A DNA stretch of 64,000 nt from Siphonodentalium dalli (lineage: Eukaryota; Mollusca; Scaphopoda; Gadilida; Siphonodentaliidae), in assembly GCA_032622095.1 (NCBI GenBank), contig CP136066.1, positions 182,564,716 to 182,628,715 on the forward strand. Reading direction: 5' to 3'. How positions within the stretch are numbered: position 1 is the stretch's first letter; each line of letters begins with the position of its first letter. Of the stretch, positions 12,529 through 23,800 are shown one piece after another. The position numbers and the translations under genes are program-made. Under the pieces are notes generated by a model that saw only the letters and a program-made list of their open reading frames with translations, was not told the DNA's origin and made no database searches.

Positions 12529-13625
12529 ATTAGTCATCTCAGGTTTAAATGTGGTCTACGTAAACCTTTAGGGTTTAAACCGCCGCTTGACAGCTAAATC
12601 CGTGGCTTTAGCAGTAGTGTCTCTGTATCGTGGTTTAGCAGTAGTGTCTCTGTATCGTCGAGATAATTAATCGTACCTTCTTAATGCGTACGGCCGCGAT
12701 TTATTGCTTGCAAAAATTAATAACTACGACAGCGAGCATATCTTGATTAGAAATTTGTAAGCGAGAAGCACTCTCATCTAAAAGTGTGTGGGAATAAGTT
12801 TTTGTCAATTTTTATTTTTTGGGTTGTTTAATAAGCTTAAACCGGCAACGTTATTCTGGTGTGTACTCATAAGCAGATTGCCTTTACTTGACTGACCTCT
12901 TGGGCAGGATTGACTAGATTATGGAGCCTTTATTCGGCGTCAGGTTCCTGCGACACCTTTGCCCACATTTATATCATTTGAACATTTTAATTAAAAAAAC
13001 ATTTAATTAAATATAAAACAAACAAAAATGTGTTTAAATTAAATTTTTTGTTTATTCTTAGATTCAACTCCTTACTAAATTTAACAACACAATATTTTCA
13101 TTTTTTTTTAATTAAATTTTACTTATTTTTAAATCAAAATTTTTAAATCCTGACGCTGTTATACCATCCGCCTGGTTATCTCGAGTCAGCACACCTAATT
13201 TGGTTGAAATCGTTCCAGGTGTCTGGGAGAAACGTTGCGAAGAGACAGACGGACATACATATATATAGATCCTATAGTCATTTATATAAACAGATGTAAA
13301 CACACAAAACTGTGTCTTTTCGGGTAAAGCATCTTGCAGAAAATCTATCAAAAACAAAGTGACGAACAGCACGTGAAAACCTGTTGAGAGACACCCTTTG
13401 CCCGATAATTCATTGTCTGTCAATAAGCGTTTTTTCCGCCTGCCTTTTGGTCCGATTGATAACAGGGTAGTTTGACTACATGCTCATATCACCGAATAGT
13501 GTTGTCAATTAGCTGGCAACTGCACGACAAAAACGCCCATTAGACCCGGTTTGGCTGGACCACCAATGGAGGTTTAAACCAGGTTTAAAATCGGAGGTTT
13601 AAAACGGAGATGACAAATCCGGCCA
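12529..13625. mobile_element. Composite inverted-terminal repeat element H, copy 1
   Basis: Ends GGCCAGATTAGTCATCTC and GAGATGACAAATCCGGCC. It carries a tandem TTTAGCAGTAGTGTCTCTG (about 12609 and 12640) and ATTAATTAAA-rich low complexity in the middle. A related copy is at about 61060-62835, where the middle segment is inverted. A minus-strand open frame at 13112-13423 belongs to the repeat and is not a supported gene. Confidence 0.6.
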
Positions 13626-13896
13626 CTAAGTTTAGAACTGTTGGCCATTCTGGTTCAAACATTTGAGCAAAAGTATCACACCAAATGCTGATTATAGAAT
13701 GTCACTATCAGAAACAAATTCAACCTGCTTTTGATTTGTGTCGAAAATGTTTGCCAAATGTGGTGGTGGTGAGACAGTCAACCCCCTGTCGCCACATCTC
13801 TGTTATACCTTAGCATAAAATCATTCACAACATGGCTCAAATGGAATAACTGTAATTCCAGTAACTTTTTTGTCACGGTCTGGTCAATGCGATTAA

Positions 13897-14271
13897 CCCT
13901 TTACCCAACAGAACGGCCCTGTGCCAATGCATTCTCTTATGTGCGAGTCGACCATAGGTCGCCTCGCATATATAAGAGAATGCATTGGCTTAACACATTA
14001 AAAATGATAAAATTGTCAAAGAATGTAGAAAAATACTATAAATGTTTTTTTAGGCAAATGCATTCTCTTATATATGCGAGGCGACCTATGGTCGACTCGC
14101 ATATATAAGAGACTGCATTGGCATAGGGCATAACTGTAACCATCACAATGTAGTCAATGAACCGGTTCCAATGATATCCATATTTGTATGGTGTTATTGA
14201 GACAGACCGAAGATATTTTAGGCTGTTGAAGCTTTATTTGGGCGTTTTTGGCCGTTTTGTTGGGTAAAGGG
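13897..14271. mobile_element. piggyBac-type double-hairpin MITE D, copy 1
   Basis: 375 bp between TTAA sites (13893-13896, 14272-14275). Terminal repeats start CCCTTTACCCAACA, the CCC start and TTAA target being piggyBac hallmarks. Inside are two ~64-bp near-perfect palindromes, each with arms CCAATGCATTCTCTTA...TATGCGAG, facing each other across a short AT-rich spacer. Confidence 0.85.
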
Positions 14272-14354
14272 TTAAACTGCTCAGCTTATCCCGTTTGTGT
14301 GAACGGTACCGATATTTTATTTTGCTATATTGATATTTGGCAGAACAGAGAAAA

Positions 14355-14665
14355 GAGATATAGAGGATCTCACATGAGTTTCTATTTTATACGGAATTTA
14401 TCAACCGAGTTCACTAAATTCGATTTGAGCCGAGGTTTACCGAGGCTCAAATAGAATTTAGAGGACGAGGTTGATAAATTACGTATAAAATAGGACGAGT
14501 GTGAGATACATTTTATCACATGATCAAATAAACCCGAAGCAACGCGAAATATTTATCGAAAACAACAATCATAAACTACAGCGATCGCAAGTTATTTGAA
14601 GAACGCCGTGACGTCATCGCACGCGCTGATATTAAACGTGTCTATTACCGATAATTATGAAACTG
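14355..14665 (+). repeat. Palindromic repeat with TATTTTATACG arms, copy 1
   Basis: The arms CTATTTTATACGGAATTTAT and its complement enclose CTCAAAT/ATTTGAG steps. The same unit, inverted, is at about 40590-40890 including flanking GTGACGTCATCGC, so the mobile unit is about 300 bp. Confidence 0.6.
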
Positions 14666-14689
14666 CTTTTATGGCCAAATTATGTGATA

Positions 14690-16760
14690 AAAATCATTCC
14701 AGTTTAAAATTGCAGATGACAAACTTGAATTAGTAAATAGCTACACGTACCTGGTGACCTTTTTTCATAAAACGGATCGTTTACGAGATAGAAAAATAGT
14801 AGATGTCTTAATGCGACAAATGCTATGTTCGCACTTCTCAATACAATTACGGCCAATAATTTAAGCGTGTCGACTATAATACAAATCGTTGAGAAATACA
14901 TCAATGACATATATATGGTCACACACAAACTTGATTTTTTTTAATTTCATGCCAGGCACTAAATCTACGACACCGACAGCATTTATATATGGTGGAACTG
15001 GTATTTTCCCAATAACAGTCAACAATAAGACTCGCACTCTCTCACATTGGGGCAGGTTACTCATAATGGAATGTCAACGTCTACCTATAATTTCATATTA
15101 TGTTTTGTATACTAGACATTGAAGAAAAATGTACAACAACCCATGGATAACTGATATGACCATACGCTGGCGTAATTAACGAACCACAGCTAAACATACG
15201 CATAAGCTAGGATATATCTGTTGTTTTTAATCCTATACAATAACTTCACAGTTGCGTATTCCCATTAAATAAATTATATTAACTTAGGACTTATATCGTG
15301 GTATTATTATGATATATTACTCTCATGACACGCACAAGGGTTCATCGACAGTGGGTCCTATGGCAATATCGTGTATACATTAGGTCAACCATATCATACA
15401 TCAAGGCATGTGAGAAATCAGAGATTCCTAATGCAAACCGACTCAGACTTAAAACATAAATCAAAATCGTTTACAGGCCGTTCCTTTTGTACAATTTATT
15501 TTTATAGAATATAAACTACCAGCATCAAACTGAAAGCATTCAAAAGTCAAAACTGTCAGTTGTCTAGAGGGGAGTATTTTACTGAAATTAACCATTATAT
15601 TATTGACGCTGTGTGCGCAATCCGATTGAGATGTGTACTTTTTTATACGAAGAAGCTTGTTGACTTCATTCATATAATGTTATCATGTCGATTTCAACGA
15701 AACTCGACGAACAAGGTCATCACGTGTAGCTTTCATTTCGACCGAATTTGCGATAACCTGAATGTATCTTCTGCTTTGTTCATAAGTATGTGTTTTTTGA
15801 CGATTCATTAAAATAGAAGGACATCTGAGGATTATCAGATTCACGTATGTTAGATTAAATTTTAAACGCGATATAATAACGTTTGCTTGCATCACGAATT
15901 TCCGTTTCGATTCCAGTATTGTCTCCAGCCAGAGTGATTGAGATTTTCCCATTGCACGTGACATTTATATTTTAAGGCACTCCAATGCAAATATTTTACA
16001 GTCCATAATATGTTATAATTATGTTCTCAATAAAATGTAAACCGCCGCTGCGAATGAACTTCACTTTGCATAATTCCGATAATAACTCCCCTCATTGAAA
16101 AACGCACACGTTTATTTCAGATTACGACATTAATGCTTTAAGCCCACCGATCTACTGTGCGACAAATGTGCTTTCAAAAATTCAAAACATCAGTGTCGTA
16201 TTAGATAATAATTGGTGACGTAACAAGATCATATATAGTCTTTATACGACCCAAATCGTCCGACTTTGGTTCGTTATAAAAGAAATAGCTTAGGTATGGG
16301 ATATATGGAACGACCAATATATTCACAGCATCAAAGCGTTTAATAATCCATTAAACAAACAATTAGAATATACCTAAATCCAAGAATGGAGGGGCTATAC
16401 CGCAACATCTGTAAATATGCATTGTACATGCAGAACAATCAAACAAGATGTCGGCAAAGAAACGTACATCAGTAGTTTATATAATAAACTCGTTTCAAGT
16501 ATGTTGCGCATCAGAACAAGAAACCATCACATCCAACTTGAAATTGGATCCTGGAGCGAAATTGACTGCTTTGAGATAAAATACACGTGATGTCTACCAG
16601 AACAGGCGATGAATTCCATGCCATACTGAAATGTCCAGTATTACATGATCTCCGACAGAAATACATCCCATCATATATTTACCGAAATATAAACACGATT
16701 AGACACCTTTCGCAGAATGAATCAACGACAGATAATTATTACGAATAGAGTACTACGTCA
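14690..16760 (+). pseudogene. Non-LTR (LINE) reverse-transcriptase C-terminal relic
   Basis: In the + frame at about 14700-15175 the peptide ELVNSYTYLVTFFHKTDRL and, after stops, TKSTTPTAFIYGGTGIFPIT and KTRTLSHWGRLL match the post-RT region of invertebrate LINE ORF2 proteins (YLG...F, YGELGR.P). After an insertion of about 1.2 kb of unrecognised sequence, 16430-16745 resumes with KETYISSLYNKL, RIRTRNHHIQLEIGSW and, in another frame, GDEFHAILKCPVLHDLRQKY, the terminal Cys/His motif of the same proteins. Multiple stops and frameshifts show it is dead. Confidence 0.6.
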
Positions 16761-17200
16761 CTAGAATGTGTGTTCTTGGATCTTCAATTCGTCGTCCCTT
16801 TTCCCTATCCTTTGTTACGATTACGGTTTTGGATTTTCAACAAAACTCACGAATACACCATATAATTATAAGGCATCGTGTCTCAGCTCCTCAAATTGTG
16901 ATCGCCATGTGGCCATAATTTTTAGTGGCAATCAAATCATTCGTCGCCGTGAAGCACGAGCGTCTTGAGAAACACATAACTCAAAGCTATGACCTGTTAA
17001 TAGCATAATTAAGTACACAATAATCACGACACGAAAACCTGTAATCCACTTACTGTGAGTGGCATGCACGATTATCTCACAAACGGACTGGGAGTCGTTA
17101 TTTCTGTGAAATGGTTTTTGGACCGTCCGAAAAAAATAGTTATTCGTAATAATTATCTGTCGCCGTTCAACATTAATTTGAGATCACTTTTCAACCCGGG
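16740..17200 (+). repeat. LINE 3'-end repeat P, copy 1
   Basis: The LINE relic continues into sequence shared with 50435-50530 and 51050-51420 (CGTCACTAGAAT, CAACAAAACTCAC, TGTGATCGCCATG, CTCACAAACGGACT, CGTCCGAAAAA). The homology includes the end of the coding part, so this is likely the LINE 3' end. Confidence 0.55.
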
Positions 17201-17574
17201 AAAAGAAAGACGAATAATAAATATGTCCATATTCATTAGAAAGGTTTTGTCGCTATTTATAGGCTCTCTTGTGGATTCCACTGACGAATTTTACCATATT
17301 CCACCATTGGTTGTCGCACTACATGTATATCTTTTAAAATTATTTTTTCGCATATATACACGTACCTGTACATGTACTACATAACATACGCATTATTGCT
17401 AAATATATACAATGTATGCTAATCCAATACAATATTCACGCATGCGCACATAATTTATCATATGTATATATATACACATATGATTGTGTTCCCTTTATAT
17501 CTACATGATGATGATTGAAAAGGGGAGCCTGTTTCAACTAGTGTAGATACTAATATTACAGTCCTTCGATTTCT
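17201..17574 (+). promoter_or_regulatory. Region upstream of the receptor start codon
   Basis: AT-rich, with a TATATATATACACATATG stretch at about 17465-17483 and an acceptor-like TACTAATATTACAG just before the start exon. No distinctive promoter element can be assigned; the true transcription start may lie beyond a 5'UTR intron. Confidence 0.25.
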
Positions 17575-17833
17575 ATGTTAAAGATGCTGACACAGTCTGG
17601 TGATGTTTTAATGTTGGTGCTGATCAGTTGGGGCACATACCGGTGTTATGGAATGGATATGAAGGTAGTAGTGTCAGGGGAGGCCGTTATAGCTGGATTT
17701 TTCTCGCTGACATCTTCATCAGAAGAAGGAGAGTGTGACGTTATTAATCAGGATGTCGTACAGACGCTTGAAGCAGTTAGATGGATCATCGAAACTTTAA
17801 ACAGAAACAATTTCATCCCCGGGGTCACATTTG
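17575..17833 (+). CDS. Exon 1: signal peptide and start of VFT1
   Basis: This exon encodes residues 1-86 and leaves one base for the next codon. The first Met lies at 17575. A second at 17584 has A at -3 and may be the better start; either keeps the hydrophobic leader (DVLMLVLISWG). The following stretch has the class-C start: a beta strand (VIAGFFSL), a Cys, then QTLEAVRWIIETLNRN and IPGVTFG, which corresponds to the first helix and turn of mGluR-type domains. The donor is G|GTGAGT. A TACTAAT...ACAG acceptor-like string just upstream (ending about 17561) suggests a 5'UTR intron, so the promoter may lie farther upstream. Confidence 0.85.
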
Positions 17834-20800
17834 GTGAGTATAGACACGACACTTGGTAAGTGACCTGTTCCGGATTTTGGCTGACTAAAATACACAATTC
17901 ATTCATACTTTCTGCATGCACATTATACACATCCACCATTTATTCATATACGCAATTGTATTGACATTAAAATGGTTTGAGCAATTTCAACCAATTTAAT
18001 TTAATATTCCAAGTCAAAGCGTCTTTTGGGGGGGGGGGTACATAGTGCTCGTAGAAAGGTAGCTCAGATATTAATCTACCTATTTCGATACAGAGAAAAA
18101 TTAAAAAGCGAATAATATTATATTTATTTTGGAGCGCAAACCGCCATGTGGCTTTAACACCGTGTAATACAGTAATGCCCTAATTAATCGACTCCTTAAC
18201 CACAGCATAATTATGGGTAATTTTTCAAGATTTAGTCGGAAATATGGCTTGTTGCCATTCATCGGAAAGCTCTGGGGTCGATTAATTAGGGCATTACTGT
18301 ATGTATCTTCAGGCTTGGTAATTACGGACACATGCACCAATCCCGACAAAGCTGCAGATGCTACTCTTCAGACGCTGTCAAAATTTCACGATGGATGTCC
18401 ACAAGGATTACCAGAGAAATGCTCTCTACTGGGTAAATAAAATATCGTTATATATCCGCAATTCGCGATAAATGTTGTCTTTGGAAGCAAGTCGTCATCG
18501 TCTAACCAAATAAGAAAATATATATCTTGGATTTAGCCGTATATGTATGTCAGAAGAACCAGCTGGGCAAATTGCAGATTAAATGTAATTGGTTTGACGA
18601 CATATCAAGAATATATACATGTAGGTCCTCAAATGTGTTGCAGTGAAATTGGTTAATCCAAAACGTTTCTCTATATACAAATAATTTAATCATAAGCTGT
18701 CAATCCACGGAATGTTTTAAAGCCATCTGTTGTCACACATGTAGCCATTAAGGTTATTTCTCGATAACTTTGTTCTCTTTATTATACTTTATCGAAATCG
18801 TATACAGCTACCTGTACCTTCTTCACGTCGCGCATGCGACAACAAGTGTGAAGATGCATATCATTACTTTTGTATCTGTCTCCTTTACCAGTCAGAACGA
18901 TCGGGGATGCATCACCTGCTGCACAGAATGAATTTTATTAACGCATATGAACAATCTACTTGTTGGCATCACGAACACTCATAACAAACAAAAGGTGATA
19001 CTATTCAAAATAATCCAGCGGAGACTAAACGTTTCCAGTAACAATTTACGATAATAAATTAATTATAAATTAAAACATGTGTTTTCGCCTCAGCAAGCAT
19101 GACATCCCACGACCATTCTCATGTCGCCTTTCCTCAATGATCTGTTACAATCATCTTCCACAAATCGTCTTACCCAGTCACCACATATAGCTGCAAATAA
19201 GCCACTTATTGTACCACTTTGCTAAACTAATTGTTTGTATCAATGTATACCGGAGAGGGGCTCATTAAGTTTTGTAAATTGTGCCCCAATCCATTTTGTA
19301 TTATATTACAAATAAAATATGTTAAATAAACAAACACCTTGTATTGAATGTGGTAAATGTGGAAACCTTCTTGCGTGGCGCTGAATATCACTGGTGTGGG
19401 GTTTTATGGTAATACTGAGTTCATGGTGTTAGAAACATATTCATAATTAATTTACTGTCAATAATTTACTGTCAACGGGAGAGAATTAAATCCTTGCAAC
19501 CCACAGACCCATAGTTTAATTCTCACACAGGTATCATTGGAGCTGACAACAGTGCACAATCACAAAGAATATCGCTATTGATCAACTCGCTATCTCAACA
19601 TAAACGATACATTCAGATGAGTTACGGGAGCACATCAGATGCCCTCAGTGATGACCGAAAGTTTCCAAACTTCTTCCGTATTGTGCCAACGGACTCAACA
19701 CAAACGGCGGTACGTATGTGCAAGCCTTGAAATAGGGTGTCTGTCATTTGCAGAATGAGGTCCCCAGAGGGTGAATTTAGTGATGCTACCCCGCATAGCG
19801 GGCTAGCATCACCAAATTCACCCTCTGTGGACCCCAGTCTGCTTATACTTCAACAGAATGAGGTTCCCAGAGGGTGAATTTGGTGATGCTAGACCGCTAT
19901 GCGGGATAGCATCACTAAATTCACCCTCTGGGGACCTCATTCTGCAAATGACAGGCACGCTATTTCAAGGCTTGCGTATGTCTCTGACGAAAGATTGTAT
20001 GTAGACCGGAGCAGTTCGTGTATGTTTCTCGAATGTATATAGTATCGAGAGCTCTGTGAGTGTGTCTCCCCCATGTACGAGTCCTGAATACAGTTACACG
20101 TAGCAGAGAGGGAAAAATCATGCATACCGGTTAAAAAAATATTGAACACAAGTCATGGTTATTTGAAACTAATATGATAATTTCCACACAATTTCTGAAG
20201 TAATGTGTATAACATCAACACATTAAATTGAATGCGACTGAATTACATCAACAGTTTTCATTTTTGCTAGGAAATAATCAATCTGTGAAAAATTTTAGCT
20301 GTAAAAGCTATGTATATTAGCATCGTTATTGAATCCAGAATACCGGTTAAAATGGGCATATGCATCCCGAGCGTATATATATACCCAGCATGTTCTCCCG
20401 AAAATCCGCACATTATCGGCTTATAATAGAACTTGTTTTATGTAGATAATCTACATAGAATCGCCTTATTTTGAGTCGATAATGTGCTAAAAGTGAGAAC
20501 GTTTTAGTCACATTATCAACTCACAATCAGGCAGTTCTAAGCAGATTATATGCGGACAATGACACTAAAGTCAATTTGATGCAATTATAGGGAAAAAATC
20601 TACAATATACAAATGTGAAGCTAAGAAATAACGTCACCTGTTATGCCAAAATTGGAACTCCCCATCCAAGACGGCCGCCAAAATGGCGACCGGAAATGGA
20701 AATGTTATATTTTTTACTGATATCTTTGAGATCAGTTTCTGCTATTTGGAACTGATTGAGAACTGTGAATTTATTTTGTATTTATCATGTTAACTGACCA

Positions 20801-23800
20801 TTGGGGCAATCCAATATGCCAGTGATATTTCAAGAAATTGAGCGACTCCAAGGTGACGTCATTTCGTAGACACCCCGATAGTTACCATATTGCGAAAACA
20901 AAGTTAACTAGAATGCACTCACTGGAGCTGCCTATACTTGCGCCCATCACACATCACACATTTGACATGTTTTGTTTTGTCTTACCAACACCACTTTGAA
21001 CCACGGGTGTTGGCTCCTCGTTTGGGAGATCGATAAAAACAAATCTAGATATCAAATCTCAGTTCATTCATCGCTGAAATATTTGTGTACACGGACAGAC
21101 TATTTCAAGTTGATCTATTACACTAATGATACGTAGGAGTTGTTTGACATATGTATAGAACAATAGAGGCATCGTTTACATGAAGGGTGTGAAGATGATT
21201 GATTGCCGATGATGCTAATATATATTATATACCAATTGGGTTAAATTACTAGTTTGACTAGAATGATGTCAAGCGTGTATGCCATAGCACTTCAGCGGCA
21301 AAACCGTCAAAGTAAGTTACAAAAACCGACACAAATAAATTGAAGACATGCGACCACGCGAACAGTGTGTCAATGTGAGCATGCCCTTTTAGCGACTGAT
21401 CTACACAGTCTTCGGGAACATATCATCAAAATGTCTATTGCGTTGAAAATGAGAAAGGTTGTTTTCCAAGTTAATTAATAAGGCATTTAATAATCCGTAT
21501 GTTTCAACATTCACATTTTTCAGTGCAATTGTTTACCATGATCTTTCGAAAATGTTTTGAACTTCAAAGAAACTTTCCAGAAATATGTTCGCACCTCACT
21601 GTCTCTGCGAAAAAAAAATATTCCGCGCGCATCTTTTAGACATGATCTAAACACATTTCCCGTGTTTCAAGTTACATAAAATAGGCTTCTAATGGGCAGT
21701 ACTATTGCCCACTTTTATTTTTCATGCAGTATATATATATTTATAATAATAGAACACGAAGTTGTTGGCAGTTAGAATGGTTTAGCCTGCCCGTGCAATA
21801 CGGGTCTCAGCTGTCTGGACATCGACGCGATCATGTCTGGTGTTTTGCGCGCCCATGTAGTTTGTGACGTCCTGATGTGCGTCATGACGTCATCGCGTCT
21901 TGATCGGTTTCCAGAAAGAAATCATTCAATTTTGTTCATTTATAACGATTTATAACCAAAATAAAACCATATAACAATGCAAATTAAGGATATATATTGA
22001 TTTAAATTACAATTGATGCAACCATTTCATATTATTCCGTGTGCATTCTTTACAGTATGTACTTCCGGTATGACGTAACATATTCACGGAAGGACAGACA
22101 ACAGACAAAGATCCGCACCGAAAACATTACTTGCGTCCAGCATGGACTGGCGCAAGTAATGAATAAGCCAATGAGTCACTACCGCATTGGATCCATCCAG
22201 CTCCCATTTCGCTGTTTGATTGCTACAGGTCAAAGTTCTGCAGTACCATTCCATATATGGATTTGAATATTCATGAATATTTAAAAGCTCCATATATGGA
22301 ATGTGAAATTATGAAATGCTATACTTTAGTTGATGATAAAGAAATGTGTTACATAACTGTTCCACTATATTAGTATTAATATAGCCCTATGTCTATTATA
22401 TTCCCAGCTAGCAGTCTACATATAGACTATAAGACTCAAGGCCATATATCTCACTTTACTCTTGAAAGTTGCAGGTGGGCTGGTTGGGGTGCAGAATAAG
22501 AAAAGTTGTATACATTACAATGTTCTCTTCTCTCTCAAAATAACATACAGCACGATACAATACATCGATGATGACGAATCACATTGCGACATGTAATATA
22601 GGATAACGTCTATGGATCCGAAGAATATCATGTTGAATAACCTACTAGTGAAGTCTGGAAACTAGACCCTAGACAGATAGATGATACCTAATCTAGAATG
22701 TGTATATACTATATAATATAGAACTAGGGTATGAATATATAAAAGAGTAGAAATACCATTAACGCTCCAACATGGAGACTTCCAACAATTACAACTATTT
22801 ACAGCACCGTGATAACAAAGGGATTTATCCAGGTAAATGGACCATCCATTAAAAACTACTCTAAAATTATCTTTACAGATGTGGATGGTCACAACTGATT
22901 TATAAATATAAATGGATGATAAAACAATACATGTAACAAGACAATACAAACATGACAAGTAAAATGATCAGAGATAATAAATAATATCAGCTTACCAATT
23001 CGGAATGATTTGAGTCCGGATGAATATTTATATCCTTTATGAAATGACTTTAAGAAGCTTTTACATTGTTAATATATATATTAAGTATTAATTAATTTAA
23101 GTTTAAGTTGGAGATAACCCAACCGCTCCATTGTGTTTTATGAGAAAACTAACTATAGCAATGGCGGCAAACGTGAGTGAGAAGTACTCACACTGGGATT
23201 GGGCTAAAGTTAAAAGAGGTAAGGCAGCAGATAGAAATTAAGTGGAAGAGGGGCGCAAAGATTTGCGTGCAGTGTAGATTAACAAATGATGGTTTAGTAA
23301 TTATTTTTTTAAAGGTTGTTAATAATTAATATTCCTAATAATTCTGATCTAATAAAATATTGATAATTTTACATAGTTTACCACCGCCACATTCTCCCCC
23401 CTCTTGAGGAAAAAATTACATCATTGTAAATTCATCAAGATTAGCACTGGGGTGCACCATCATCTGAAATGACTGTTGTAGAACTAAAACCGTACCTGTA
23501 TTTGACTGTCGAGTCGAATAACCTAACTCCGTAATACTGAAATGTACTAGCACCCATAACAATAATAATTTCACCGAGCCCAATCCTCAGCTGCTGTGGT
23601 AGTTAATACTGCTACAATAAAGTTAATAAACTAACATCCTTTCCCAGAATCTGAGGATATATAAAATTTATCTCTGAAAATATCAAAACACATGTACACA
23701 GAGAAAATTTATTCTCTTTTCAGCAAAATTCCACTCCATATTTTATAACCTGAAAAAGGTTACATATAATTATCGCCATTGAATAACCACTATGGCTAAA

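Noticed and set aside
22662-22958. 98-codon frame conserved in both LTRs
   Set aside because: The two LTRs are recent copies of each other, so conservation carries no weight; no domain is recognised.
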